Origin: DAIDKA01 sp035503515
GTDB taxonomy: Bacteria > Pseudomonadota > Gammaproteobacteria > Steroidobacterales > Steroidobacteraceae
DNA: 64,000 nt
Assembly: GCA_035503515.1 (NCBI GenBank)
Contig: DATJTJ010000135.1
Coordinates: 1 to 64,000 of the forward strand
Direction of reading: 5' to 3'
Of the stretch, positions 19,434 through 27,734 are shown piece by piece. The translations under genes and the position numbers were made by a program. The notes beneath the pieces were generated by a model, which saw nothing but the letters and a program-made list of their open reading frames with translations, had not been told where the DNA came from and ran no database searches. Positions within the stretch are counted from its first letter, which is position 1. Every line of letters begins with the position of its first letter.

Positions 19434-19873
19434 TGCCCATCTACAGCAGGATCCTGCTCGCCATCGATCTGAACGCGGACTCCATCGCCATCGGCCGGCG
19501 GGCGCAGGCGTTCGCGGCGCTGCTGGGCGCCGAACTGACGGTGCTGCACGTGGTGGAGTACGTTCCGGTGGAACCGGTCGGCGAGACGATGGCCGCGCCG
19601 GTGCAGATGCTCGATGAGCTCGCGAACTCCGCACGGCAGCGGCTGGCCGCGCTGTGCACCGATATCGGCGTCGGCGCCGACCAGCAGCGGGTGGAGGTCG
19701 GCAGCGTCAAGGGCGAGATCGTGCGCGTGGCGCGCGCGATGCGCTCGGACCTGATCATGCTGGGGGCCCGCGAGCGTCACGGCCTGTCCATTTTCGTGAA
19801 TCTCACCGAAGACACCGTGCTGCACGCCGCACACTGCGATGTGCTCGCGGTCCGCGTCGTCGGCGGCAACTGA
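19433..19873 (+). CDS. Universal stress protein (UspA family)
   Basis: 146 residues with the Usp alpha/beta fold: first strand YSRILLAIDLN, helix AQAFAALLGAELTVLHV, then SDLIMLGARERHG and AAHCDVLAVRV. It resembles non-ATP-binding UspA proteins, since the Gly-rich loop is GARERHGLS rather than the usual GxxGxxxxxxxxxGS. ATG 19433 is 7 nt behind GGAGG and is preferred over GTG 19430. It overlaps the rsmA stop by one base and its own stop overlaps the apaG ATG, so it is embedded in the operon. Role in this operon unknown. Confidence 0.9.
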   Translation: MPIYSRILLAIDLNADSIAIGRRAQAFAALLGAELTVLHVVEYVPVEPVGETMAAPVQMLDELANSARQRLAALCTDIGVGADQQRVEVGSVKGEIVRVARAMRSDLIMLGARERHGLSIFVNLTEDTVLHAAHCDVLAVRVVGGN

Positions 19874-20253
19874 TGCAGGCAGGCGCGCACAGGATCACGG
19901 TCGACGTGAAGACGAGCTATCTCGCCGAACAGTCCGACCCCGACGAGCCGCGGTTCGTGTTCACCTACACCATCACCATCCGCAACGATGGCGATTCGGC
20001 GGCACGGCTGATGCGGCGGCACTGGCTCATCACCGACGCGAACGGCAAGGTCCAGGAAGTCCGCGGCGATGGCGTGGTCGGCGAGCAGCCGCACCTCAAG
20101 CCCGGACAGGGCTTCCGCTATTCGAGCGCGGCCATCATCGAGACCCCCGTCGGCGTCATGCAGGGCAGCTACCAGATGATCGCGGATGACGGCCGGGCGT
20201 TCGATGCGCCCATCGCCCCGTTCCGGCTCGCCATGCCCGGCGTCCTGCAGTAA
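19873..20253 (+). CDS. apaG: ApaG/CorD family protein
   Basis: A 126-residue fibronectin-III-like beta-sandwich protein. Recognisable stretches are YTITIRNDGDSAARLMRRHW, EVRGDGVVGEQPHLKPG and VGVMQGSYQM, all conserved in ApaG. The biochemical role is not settled; ApaG binds divalent metals and has been linked to polyphosphate or nucleotide metabolism. The TGATG junction with usp and the apaH gene 14 nt downstream keep the usual apaG-apaH pairing. Confidence 0.95.
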   Translation: MQAGAHRITVDVKTSYLAEQSDPDEPRFVFTYTITIRNDGDSAARLMRRHWLITDANGKVQEVRGDGVVGEQPHLKPGQGFRYSSAAIIETPVGVMQGSYQMIADDGRAFDAPIAPFRLAMPGVLQ

Positions 20254-20267
20254 CGACCGCCCGCGGC

Positions 20268-21098
20268 ATGGCGCGCTTTGCCATCGGGGACCTGCAGGGC
20301 TGCGCCCACGAACTGCGGGCGCTGCTCGCACAGCTTCGATTCTCGGCCGACCGCGACCAGCTGTGGTTCGTCGGCGACCTCGTCAACCGCGGCCCCGAAT
20401 CACTCGAGTGCCTGCGGCTGATCCGCGCCCTGGGCGACAACGCCGTGGTGGTGCTCGGCAATCATGACCTGCACCTGCTCGCCCGCGCCTACGGTGCGGA
20501 CCTGCGCAACAAGCCCGGCGACACCCTGGATGAGATCCTGCGCGCCCCCGACCGTGGGGCGCTGCTGCAGTGGCTGCTGCAGCGGCCCCTCGCCTACCAG
20601 GATCCGGTGCACGGCGAACTGCTGGTGCACGCGGGGCTGGTGCCGCAGTGGACCGCGGCGCAGACCGTGGTCCTGTCGCAGGAGGTGCAGACGGCGCTGC
20701 AGGCGGCGCCTGAGCCGTTCTTCGAGCGCATGTACGGGGACAAGCCGGACCTGTGGCGCGAGGACCTGCGCGGCGCCGAGCGCCTGCGGTTCATCGTCAA
20801 TACCCTGACGCGGCTGCGGGTCTGCACCGTCGAGGGCCGGGCGTCCTTCAAGTCCAAGGGCCCGCCGCGACGCGGTACGGCATTGCTGCCCTGGTTCGAG
20901 ATCCCCGGGCGCGCCAGCGCCGGCACGCGCATCGTGTTCGGCCACTGGTCGACCCTGGGGTTCATGAACGCCCACAACGTGATCGCCCTGGACACCGGCT
21001 GCGTGTGGGGAGGCTCACTGACCGCGGTGAACCTGGATCAGCCGATCCGGCCGGTCAGCGTGCCCTGCGCCGGCTACCAGGAGCCGGGGGAGCCCTAG
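20268..21098 (+). CDS. apaH: Symmetrical bis(5'-nucleosyl)-tetraphosphatase
   Basis: Hydrolyses Ap4A to two ADP and removes Np4 caps from RNA 5' ends. 276 residues, as in E. coli (280). Metallophosphatase motifs are complete: GDLQGC, GDLVNRGPESLE, LGNHDLHLL, LVHAGLVPQW and FGHWSTLG. As the last gene of the lptD cluster it faces two small minus-strand genes across a 14-nt gap. Confidence 0.96.
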   Translation: MARFAIGDLQGCAHELRALLAQLRFSADRDQLWFVGDLVNRGPESLECLRLIRALGDNAVVVLGNHDLHLLARAYGADLRNKPGDTLDEILRAPDRGALLQWLLQRPLAYQDPVHGELLVHAGLVPQWTAAQTVVLSQEVQTALQAAPEPFFERMYGDKPDLWREDLRGAERLRFIVNTLTRLRVCTVEGRASFKSKGPPRRGTALLPWFEIPGRASAGTRIVFGHWSTLGFMNAHNVIALDTGCVWGGSLTAVNLDQPIRPVSVPCAGYQEPGEP

Positions 21099-21112
21099 CG
21101 CAGGCCGGCGGA

Positions 21113-21295
21113 TCAGCTGCGCCCGGTGCGCGGCCCGAGAAAAAACCACAGGATGAATCCGAGCACGGGCAGCACCAGCACCACCACCGTCCAGACGACC
21201 TTGCGGGTCGTGTCCGCCGCGCTCTGGAAGATGTTCACGATCGCCCAGACATCGGCGAACAAAACCAGGAGGCCCCACAGCCCGTCTCGGTACAT
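21113..21295 (-). CDS. Small two-helix membrane protein (PLDc_N type)
   Basis: 60 residues made of two hydrophobic helices (LWGLLVLFADVWAIVNIF and VVWTVVVLVLPVLGFILWFF) joined by the short polar loop QSAADTTRK. The pattern W-x-I near the first helix and LPVLGFILWFFLGPR at the end match the phospholipase-D N-terminal membrane module found alone in many small bacterial proteins. No catalytic residues; probable inner-membrane accessory protein of unknown role. Start ATG 21295. The lipoprotein gene lies 15 nt upstream, so the two may share a transcript. Confidence 0.8.
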   Translation of the reverse strand: MYRDGLWGLLVLFADVWAIVNIFQSAADTTRKVVWTVVVLVLPVLGFILWFFLGPRTGRS

Positions 21296-21310
21296 CGCGC
21301 GTTCTCCTCG

Positions 21311-21778
21311 TTAGGGCAGGTTGACTGCGGTCGCGGGACCCCAGCTCACGGTAAGCTGCTGGGTGGTGGCCCGGTACACCCCCGGGGGAAGCTCCAGTTC
21401 CACGGGAGCACCGGCGGCGGGCACGGGCACTACCCAGCGCTGCGCGCCGCGTACCTCGACGGAGCCCACCGTCCCGGGAGCCACCCGCAGCGCCACGCGC
21501 ATCGGCCAGGCCAGCCCGGCGCGCGGCGACACCACCGCGGAGCCGGTGCCCGAGACCGCCGTCATGTCCAGGACCACATCATTGCGTTGCCAGAACTGCG
21601 GCCAGGCGATGGCGGCGCCATCGGGCGAGGCCACGGTCAGCGCCGTCGCCACCTCCGGCGCCGGCGGCGTCTTGTGCCTCCAGGGCAGGTGTGCGGAGAT
21701 CGAGGCGCACCCGGCCAGGCCCAGGAGTCCCGCCGCCAGCAACGCGGCCACGGCCGTCAGGGGGGTTCTCGGATTCAT
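21311..21778 (-). CDS. Predicted lipoprotein, function unknown
   Basis: 155 residues. Begins MNPRTPLTAVAALLAAG and has the lipobox LAGC (Cys about residue 22), so the mature protein should be membrane-anchored through lipidated Cys. The rest is rich in beta-strand-like Val/Pro/Gly segments with no catalytic motif I recognise. Starting at ATG 21778 places the signal correctly; an upstream ATG at 21802 would prepend eight residues. It is divergent from the kynurenine genes. Confidence 0.7.
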   Translation of the reverse strand: MNPRTPLTAVAALLAAGLLGLAGCASISAHLPWRHKTPPAPEVATALTVASPDGAAIAWPQFWQRNDVVLDMTAVSGTGSAVVSPRAGLAWPMRVALRVAPGTVGSVEVRGAQRWVVPVPAAGAPVELELPPGVYRATTQQLTVSWGPATAVNLP

Positions 21779-21820
21779 GTGTCGAAGCCTACCTGCAGTC
21801 ACGTCGTATTGCTTCCGGCT

Positions 21821-21838
21821 TAGAATGGGGTGGAGGAG
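21821..21838 (+). promoter_or_regulatory. Possible -10 and ribosome-binding site of the kynurenine operon
   Basis: TAGAAT (21821-21826) lies 20 nt before the dioxygenase ATG (21847) and GGAGGAG (21832-21838) is a strong Shine-Dalgarno 8 nt before it. No clear -35 is seen. If the TAGAAT were used, the message would begin at the Shine-Dalgarno itself, so another promoter may lie upstream. Confidence 0.35.
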
Positions 21839-21846
21839 CCTAGCTT

Positions 21847-22359
21847 ATGTCAGTTCCCAGTCCTTTGAATCTCAAGCGCTGGATCGACGAGAACCGCCAC
21901 CTGCTCAAGCCGCCGGTGGGCAACCGCCGCATTTTCCGCGACAGCCAGTTCATTGTCATGGCGGTGGGCGGTCCGAACTCGCGCAAGGACTATCACGTGG
22001 ATCCGGGCGAGGAATTCTTCTACCAGCTGGAGGGGGACATCGTGCTCAAGACCGTCCAGGACGGGCGGGTCGTCGATGTGCCCATCCGCGCGGGGGAGCT
22101 GTTCCTGCTGCCCGCCCGCGTGCCGCATTCCCCACGCCGCCCGGCGCACACCGTTGGCCTGGTCATCGAACGCGACCGCCGGCCCGGTGAGGTCGACGGC
22201 CTGCAGTGGTACTGCGAGAACTGCGGCACCCGGCTGTATGAGGAGTTCTTCGAACTCACCAACATCGAGACGCAGTTCCCGCCGGTGTTCGAGCGGTTCT
22301 TCGGCAATCCGCAGCTGAGCACCTGCCGCAACTGCGGCACCGTCCAGACCCGCGGCTGA
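21847..22359 (+). CDS. nbaC: 3-hydroxyanthranilate 3,4-dioxygenase
   Basis: Opens the ring of 3-hydroxyanthranilate to give the quinolinate precursor. 170-residue cupin; Fe(II) ligands correspond to H50, E56 and H94 (YHVDPGEEFFYQLEG, LPARVPHSP). The C-terminal rubredoxin-like iron site of the bacterial enzyme is present: CENC (123-126) and CRNC (160-163). First gene of a three-gene set with kynU and kmo, which together turn kynurenine into aminocarboxymuconate semialdehyde, used for NAD synthesis or for tryptophan catabolism. Also called haaO. Confidence 0.96.
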   Translation: MSVPSPLNLKRWIDENRHLLKPPVGNRRIFRDSQFIVMAVGGPNSRKDYHVDPGEEFFYQLEGDIVLKTVQDGRVVDVPIRAGELFLLPARVPHSPRRPAHTVGLVIERDRRPGEVDGLQWYCENCGTRLYEEFFELTNIETQFPPVFERFFGNPQLSTCRNCGTVQTRG

Positions 22360-22372
22360 TGCCAGGCCGGAC

Positions 22373-23647
22373 ATGAGTTTCGAACGCACGCTGGCCTACG
22401 CCCGCTCGCGCGACGCCGCCGACGGCTTGGCGCCCCTGCGCGCAAGGTTCGCCCATCCCCTGGACGACGGCGGCCGGCCGGTGGTGTATCTGTGCGGCCA
22501 CTCGCTGGGCCTGCAGCCGCTCGCCGCGCGCGAGCGCATCCGCGAGGAGCTGGATGACTGGGCGGCCATGGCGGTCCGGGGCCATGAGTCGGCCCGGCGG
22601 CCCTGGATCCCCTACCATGAATCCCTGGCCGCCGGGCTTGCGTCTCTCACCGGCGCCCGGCCCGGCGAGGTCGTGGCGATGAACTCCCTGACCGTGAACC
22701 TGCACCTGATGCTGGCCAGCTTCTATCGGCCGCAGGGCGCGCGCACCCGCATCCTCATCGAAGCCAATGCCTTCCCCTCGGATCGCCATGCGGTGGCCTC
22801 GCAGATCGGCTGGCATGGCCTGGATCCGGCAACGCAGCTTACGGAACTGGCGCCCGTGAGTGGTGCCGCGCAGATCACCACCGAGCAGATCGAGTACTTC
22901 CTGCAGCAGCGCGGTTCGGAATTCGCGCTGGTGCTGTGGCCCGGGACCCAGTACCTGAGCGGCCAGGTGTTCGACCTCGCGCGCATCGCGGCCGCCGCTC
23001 GCAGGGCCGGCTGTGCGGTGGGGTTCGACCTGGCCCACTCCATCGGCAACGTCGCCGTGCAGCTGCACGACAGCGGCGCCGACTTTGCCGTCTGGTGCAG
23101 TTACAAGTATCTGAACGCGGGGCCTGGCGCGATCGGCGGCTGCTTCGTGCACGAGCGCCACGCGCGTTCGGACGCGCTGCCGCGCCTGGCTGGCTGGTGG
23201 GGTCATGACCCGGCCACGCGGTTCGCCATGGGACCGGCATTCCGGCCCGCGAACGGCGCCGACGGCTGGCAGGTCAGCAATCCTCCGATCCTGTCCGCCG
23301 CACCCCTGCTCGCTTCGCTGGAACTGTTCGGCGAGGCCGGATTCGCGCATCTGCGCGCCAAGTCCGTGGCGCTGACCGGCTTTCTGGGCTACCTGCTGGC
23401 GCCGCTCCCGGTGCAGGTCCTGACGCCGGAGGATCCCCAGGCCCGCGGCTGCCAGCTGTCGCTGCGGATGGGACGCGATGCCGCCCACGGGCGCGCCGTG
23501 TTCGGACATCTGCAGCGCGCCGGCATGATCTGCGACTGGCGCGAACCGGATGTCATCCGTGCAGCGCCGGTACCGCTGTACAACAGCTTCGAGGACGTGT
23601 TCCGCTTCGCAACCGCCCTGGAGACGGCCCTGAAGGCCGTCGCCTAG
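22373..23647 (+). CDS. kynU: Kynureninase
   Basis: PLP enzyme that cleaves 3-hydroxykynurenine (or kynurenine) to 3-hydroxyanthranilate (or anthranilate) and alanine. 424 residues. Markers are YLCGHSLGLQP, the cofactor Lys245 in WCSYKYLNAGPGA, GFDLAHSIGNV with the PLP-pairing Asp, and the WWGHDPATRFAM region. It begins 13 nt after the dioxygenase gene, and kmo starts directly after its TAG stop. Confidence 0.96.
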   Translation: MSFERTLAYARSRDAADGLAPLRARFAHPLDDGGRPVVYLCGHSLGLQPLAARERIREELDDWAAMAVRGHESARRPWIPYHESLAAGLASLTGARPGEVVAMNSLTVNLHLMLASFYRPQGARTRILIEANAFPSDRHAVASQIGWHGLDPATQLTELAPVSGAAQITTEQIEYFLQQRGSEFALVLWPGTQYLSGQVFDLARIAAAARRAGCAVGFDLAHSIGNVAVQLHDSGADFAVWCSYKYLNAGPGAIGGCFVHERHARSDALPRLAGWWGHDPATRFAMGPAFRPANGADGWQVSNPPILSAAPLLASLELFGEAGFAHLRAKSVALTGFLGYLLAPLPVQVLTPEDPQARGCQLSLRMGRDAAHGRAVFGHLQRAGMICDWREPDVIRAAPVPLYNSFEDVFRFATALETALKAVA

Positions 23648-25003
23648 ATGCGGTCCGCGACCGTCAATATTGCGGGCGGCGGCCTCGCCGGTGCCCTGCT
23701 GGCCGTGCTGCTCGCCCGTCGTGGCCGCCCCGTGCGCCTGATCGAGCGGCGGCCGGATCCACGCAGCCACGCCGCCGATTCGGGCCGCTCCATCAATCTC
23801 GCACTCGCGGCGCGCGGCATCCGCGCCCTGGAACACGCGGGCCTGATGGACCGAATCCGGCCGCTGATGCTGCCGATGCGCGGCCGCATGATCCATGAAC
23901 CCGGTGCCACGGCGGCGCCGCGGCTGCTGCCCTACGGGCAGCGCGCCGAGGAAGTCATCCACTCGGTGGGCCGCGCGGCGCTGAATCGCGTGCTGATCGA
24001 GGCGGCCGCGGGATATGCCGGCGTCGAGCTGTGCTTCGACACCACCTGCACCGCCGTCGATGCCACGCGCGGCAGCCTCACCGTCCGGGACAACCGCACC
24101 GGCGCCTCGCGTGTGTTCGACGACGCGGCGACGATCGGGGCCGATGGCGCAGGTTCGGCCATCCGCAGCAGCCTGGCGCACGCCGGCCGGCTGCTCGCAA
24201 CGGAGCTGCCCCTCGAGCATGGCTACAAGGAACTGCTGATCCCGGCCCGCGACGGCAACTTCCAGCTCGAGCCGGACGCGCTGCATGTGTGGCCGCGACA
24301 CGGCTACATGCTCATCGCCCTGCCCAACCCGGACCGCAGCTTCACGGCGACCCTGTTCCTGCCGCAGTCGGGCGCGCCGGGCTTCGATACCCTGACCGCC
24401 GAGCAGGCCGTCCGCGACTTCTTCGACAGCGAGTTTCCGGATGCCGCGGCACTCATCCCCGACCTGCCGGCGCAGTTCCGTGCCCATCCGCAGGGACATC
24501 TGGGAACCATCCGCACGCAACCCTGGGCCTGCGGCCGCGTGCTGCTGCTCGGGGATGCCGCCCATGCCATCGTGCCTTTCCACGGCCAGGGCATGAACGC
24601 AGCCTTCGAGGACTGTGCCGTGCTGGACTCGATGCTCCCGTCGGGTGAAGCCTGCGACTTGCCGCGGCTGTTCGCGGCGTTCTACGAGGCCCGGCGGCGC
24701 GACGCCGAAGCCATCGCGCAAATGGCGCTCGAGAACTACGCCGAAATGCGCTCCGCGGTGCTCGATGAACGGTTCCTGCGGCGCAAGGCCTGGGCCCTGC
24801 AGCTTGAGCGCCGGCATCCCGCGAAGTTCATTCCCCGTTACGCCATGGTGATGTTCCACCCCGAGATCCCCTACTCGGAGGCGCTGCGACGCGGGGGCGT
24901 ACAGCAGCGGATACTGGACACCTTCGATGCAGGTGCGACCGGGGAGACCCTCGGCGCCGCACAGCTTTCAGCGGCGGATGAGCTGATCCACGCCCGGCTG
25001 TGA
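23648..25003 (+). CDS. kmo: Kynurenine 3-monooxygenase
   Basis: FAD- and NADPH-dependent aromatic hydroxylase converting kynurenine to 3-hydroxykynurenine. 451 residues. The Rossmann motif is IAGGGLAGALLA, and the second FAD motif GRVLLLGDAAHAIVPFHGQGMNAAFEDC is intact; SGRSINLALAARG is diagnostic for KMO. The last 36 nt overlap the convergent methyltransferase gene. Upstream steps (tryptophan dioxygenase, formamidase) and quinolinate phosphoribosyltransferase are not in the window. Confidence 0.96.
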   Translation: MRSATVNIAGGGLAGALLAVLLARRGRPVRLIERRPDPRSHAADSGRSINLALAARGIRALEHAGLMDRIRPLMLPMRGRMIHEPGATAAPRLLPYGQRAEEVIHSVGRAALNRVLIEAAAGYAGVELCFDTTCTAVDATRGSLTVRDNRTGASRVFDDAATIGADGAGSAIRSSLAHAGRLLATELPLEHGYKELLIPARDGNFQLEPDALHVWPRHGYMLIALPNPDRSFTATLFLPQSGAPGFDTLTAEQAVRDFFDSEFPDAAALIPDLPAQFRAHPQGHLGTIRTQPWACGRVLLLGDAAHAIVPFHGQGMNAAFEDCAVLDSMLPSGEACDLPRLFAAFYEARRRDAEAIAQMALENYAEMRSAVLDERFLRRKAWALQLERRHPAKFIPRYAMVMFHPEIPYSEALRRGGVQQRILDTFDAGATGETLGAAQLSAADELIHARL

Positions 25004-25651
25004 TGGCCCATCGAACACCCGGATCGAGAACGCCTTGCCCGAGGGCAAGTGCACGCGGCCCTCTGAACGCGGCAGGAAGCCCGCGGCCGCGGCCGCCGCG
25101 GCGAGCTCGGCGGGAGCCACCAGGCGCATCGCCGCTGCGAGACCCCGCATGCTCGTGAAGGGCGACTCCGAAACCGCCGCCGCGTGATCACAGGGCAGCT
25201 GGAGCATGGCGGCAAGGATCCCACCCGGGCGACAGATCGCCCTGAGGTTGCGCAGCCCGGTCCCCGGATCGACGTACTCGAACACCAGGGGGATGTAGAT
25301 GAGATCGACCGGAGCAATGCCCCCGAGGGGTTGCTCCACGTCACGCACATGCACCTCGATTCCGGGAATGACGGCGGCGTAGCGCGCCGCCAGCCGCTCT
25401 ATGTACTGCGGATTGATGTCGATACAGACGACTCTGCGTGTCACATCGGCACGAAGCCGGTCCAGTCCGTTGCCGCCGGCGCACCCGAGGATCGCGACGG
25501 AGTCGGGACGATGGGCCTCCAGCAGATGGGCGAACTGGTCCGCGAGCATCCGGGATTGTCCGATTCCAGGATCGGACATGTGGCCCTCGTAGTCCGCCAG
25601 CGGTATGTCGAGCCAGGGGGAGCGCGACTGCGGCTCAGCCATCGGCGCCAT
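24968..25651 (-). CDS. Class I SAM-dependent methyltransferase, unknown substrate
   Basis: 227 residues. The SAM-binding core is recognisable: SVAILGCAGGNGLDRL (motif I), VVCIDINPQYIERL (acidic loop) and APVDLIYIPLVFEYVDP (motif IV), followed by CRPGGILAAML. The substrate cannot be read from the sequence. It ends inside the 3' end of kmo (36-nt tail-to-tail overlap). Its start overlaps the end of the GNAT gene by 17 nt (or 8 nt if ATG 25642 is used), so it is the last gene of pdxJ-GNAT-methyltransferase. Confidence 0.82.
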   Translation of the reverse strand: MAPMAEPQSRSPWLDIPLADYEGHMSDPGIGQSRMLADQFAHLLEAHRPDSVAILGCAGGNGLDRLRADVTRRVVCIDINPQYIERLAARYAAVIPGIEVHVRDVEQPLGGIAPVDLIYIPLVFEYVDPGTGLRNLRAICRPGGILAAMLQLPCDHAAAVSESPFTSMRGLAAAMRLVAPAELAAAAAAAGFLPRSEGRVHLPSGKAFSIRVFDGPSQPGVDQLIRR

Positions 25652-26153
25652 GGGTCAGTCGCTTGAACATCACATGGGCATCGACGTACCCGAGCTGCCG
25701 GTGCCTGAAGGCCTTGGGCAGGGTGCCCACGATCTGGAAGCCGTGCTTTTTCCACAGATGCACGGCCGCCAGGTTGGTCACCACGACCATGTTGAACTGC
25801 ATGGCACGGAAGCCCAGGCGGATGGCCTCCCCCTGTGAATGCTCGCACATCATCGAGGCGATGCCCTTGCCACGGGCGGCGGGGGAGACCACGTAACCGC
25901 AGTTGCAGACATGCGATCCGAGCCCCGGCTGATTGGACTGCAGCTTGTAGGTGCCGACGATATTGCCTTCGCCGTAACAGGCGATGTAGGTCGCCAGGGG
26001 CTCCTCGATCCAGGTCCTGCGGGCCTCCTGCTCCGAAATATCGGGTGCGAAGGTGTACGTATCACCGGCGGCGAAGGTCGCGCGCAGGATCGGCCATACG
26101 TCAGCCCAGTCCCCGGGCTCGAATCTGCGGATGAAGTAATCCACGAGGATCAC
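25635..26153 (-). CDS. GNAT-family N-acetyltransferase
   Basis: 172 residues; GNAT acetyl-CoA site is CGYVVSPAARGKGIASMM (the V-x-x-x-x-R-G-x-G pattern), followed by FNMVVVTNLAAVHLWKKHGFQIVGTLPKAF with the usual C-terminal half. The opening FIRRFEPGDWADVWPILRA is the standard first strand and helix. It resembles YhhY/phosphinothricin-type acetyltransferases but the acceptor is not predictable. The ATG overlaps the pdxJ stop (ATGA). Confidence 0.88.
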   Translation of the reverse strand: MILVDYFIRRFEPGDWADVWPILRATFAAGDTYTFAPDISEQEARRTWIEEPLATYIACYGEGNIVGTYKLQSNQPGLGSHVCNCGYVVSPAARGKGIASMMCEHSQGEAIRLGFRAMQFNMVVVTNLAAVHLWKKHGFQIVGTLPKAFRHRQLGYVDAHVMFKRLTHGADG

Positions 26154-26911
26154 ATCATAGTCGGCGCCGTCGGCTCCTGCCTCCCCGACAGGACTTCCAG
26201 ATAGGCCTTCACGGCGCCCCGCAGTCCCAGATCGAAGGCCGAGGCGACCAGGGCCTGGCCGATGGACACTTCCAGCAGCTGCGGCACTGCGTCACAGAAC
26301 CTGCCGAGGTTCGCAAGACTGAGGTCATGTCCGGCATTGACGCCCAGACCCGCCCGCCTGGCGTGGGCCGCAGCGCGCGCAAAGCACCGCAGCTGCTCCT
26401 GTTCCCGCGCCGTTCCGCAGGCGCGGGCGTACGGCTCGGTGTAGAGCTCGATCCGGTCGGCGCCGATGCCTGCCGCGCGCTCGATCTGCGCCGCATCGGG
26501 CTCCATGAACAGGCTCACCCTGATTCCAAGGTCCTTAAGTTCGCGGATCACGGGCCGCAGCCTGTCGGCATCCGTCCCAAGGTCCCAGCCGCGATCGGAA
26601 GTCAGGGCCTCCGGAGCATCCGGCACCAGGGTGCACTGGGTCGGCCGCGTCTGCCGCACCAGCTCGATGAATTCCGGGAACGGGTTTCCCTCGACGTTCA
26701 GCTCCCGGCCGGGTGCGTTTGCGATCAATGCCGCAAGGTCCCGTACGTCATCGGACCGTGCATGGCGCTGATCCGGCCGCGGGTGGACCGTGATGCCGCC
26801 GGCACCCGCTTGCAGACACAGCATCGCGGCCTGTACGACGCTCGGACTGCTTGCGGCGCGGGCGTTCCTCAGGAGGGCGACCTTGTTCAGATTGACGCTG
26901 AGCATTGGCAT
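26150..26911 (-). CDS. pdxJ: Pyridoxine 5'-phosphate synthase
   Basis: Condenses the PdxA product with deoxyxylulose phosphate to form pyridoxine phosphate. 253-residue TIM barrel. Motifs are LSVNLNKVALLRNAR, GITVHPRPDQRH, ELNVEGNP, CTLVPDAP, VSLFMEPD, IELYTEPYA and LGVNAGHDLSL, which include the phosphate-binding and catalytic residues. In E. coli pdxJ lies with acpS; here it heads a small operon with a GNAT and a methyltransferase, while pdxA is 8 kb away in the lptD operon. GGAGG precedes ATG 26911. Confidence 0.95.
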   Translation of the reverse strand: MPMLSVNLNKVALLRNARAASSPSVVQAAMLCLQAGAGGITVHPRPDQRHARSDDVRDLAALIANAPGRELNVEGNPFPEFIELVRQTRPTQCTLVPDAPEALTSDRGWDLGTDADRLRPVIRELKDLGIRVSLFMEPDAAQIERAAGIGADRIELYTEPYARACGTAREQEQLRCFARAAAHARRAGLGVNAGHDLSLANLGRFCDAVPQLLEVSIGQALVASAFDLGLRGAVKAYLEVLSGRQEPTAPTMM

Positions 26912-26951
26912 GGGGCGTCAATCCTCCCCGAACCCGACCGCGGCTCGACGG

Positions 26952-27283
26952 CTACATCCTGCCGCAGTTCCGGTAGAGCACGTAGGCCGCTATTTGAAAG
27001 TACGACCAGGGCAGCTTGAAGTCCTTCGTCGGAAAGGTATTGGCCGCACTGCTCACGGTAGCACTGAAATCGATCAGGGTCTTGTTCCGTTCCTTAGCGA
27101 GGAACTTTGCACCGACCAGAGGCGGAACGTTGCCGCCGGCGCTGTCGAGGAACCTGAGGTCATCTTCCGACAGCAGGTTGATGTTCGGCGACTCGTTCGC
27201 GAAATTGCCCGGGACCCGGCCCTGGCGGTGCAGACCACCGCCGACAGGACGCTTGCCATCAGCCATCCCGGATGCGGATCCGC
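26952..27283 (-). pseudogene. Decayed tandem copy of the adjacent c-type cytochrome
   Basis: The last 88 codons parallel the intact neighbour closely (GRVPGNFANESPNINLLSE, then FPTKDF and QIAAYVLYRNCGRM). The region that should hold the signal peptide and CxxCH haem motif is gone. A signal-peptide-like stretch (LMASVLSAVVCTARAG) survives in another frame just upstream, so a deletion and frameshift appear to have removed the haem site. An ATG at 27266 could still yield a 104-residue cytosolic product without a haem motif. The remnant begins right after the stop of the intact gene. Confidence 0.75.
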
Positions 27284-27285
27284 CG

Positions 27286-27714
27286 CTAAAGCCTGCCGCA
27301 GTTCCGATACAGCACGTACGCGGCAATCTGCATGTACGAGGCCGGGGCCTTGAAGTCCTTGGTCGGAAAGGTATTGGCCGCACCTCCCACCTTGTTTGTG
27401 AACTCGAGCAAGGAGTCGTGCCGCTCCTTCTCGAAGAATTTCCTGCCGAGCAACGGCGGCACGTTGCCCCCGGCGTTGTCGAGGAACTTCAGATCGCCTT
27501 CGGACAGCAGATTGATGTTCGGCGACTCGTTGGCGAAGTTGCCGGGAACCCGGCCCCGCATGCTGTACTGATGGCACAGCGCGCAGTGTGAATCAAAGGC
27601 CGCTCTGCCCTGCTGCGCTTCGGTTAGCGTGTATGGATTGATCGAACACAGATCGGCGGCCCCGGCACTGGTGGCCGCTGTCGAGATGAGGATTGCCACT
27701 ATCCACCTGTTCAT
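27286..27714 (-). CDS. Periplasmic monohaem c-type cytochrome
   Basis: 142 residues: signal peptide ending about AGAAD, one haem-attachment motif CALCH preceded by AAFDSH, and a C-terminal helix (YMQIAAYVLYRNCGRL) that packs on haem in class I cytochromes. No obvious Met axial-ligand loop, although Met in SYMQI is a candidate. AAGGAG lies 10-15 nt before ATG 27714. It probably shuttles electrons in the periplasm; the partner is unknown. A decayed duplicate lies immediately downstream. Confidence 0.85.
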   Translation of the reverse strand: MNRWIVAILISTAATSAGAADLCSINPYTLTEAQQGRAAFDSHCALCHQYSMRGRVPGNFANESPNINLLSEGDLKFLDNAGGNVPPLLGRKFFEKERHDSLLEFTNKVGGAANTFPTKDFKAPASYMQIAAYVLYRNCGRL

Positions 27715-27734
27715 GTTCTTCGGATCTCCTTGTT

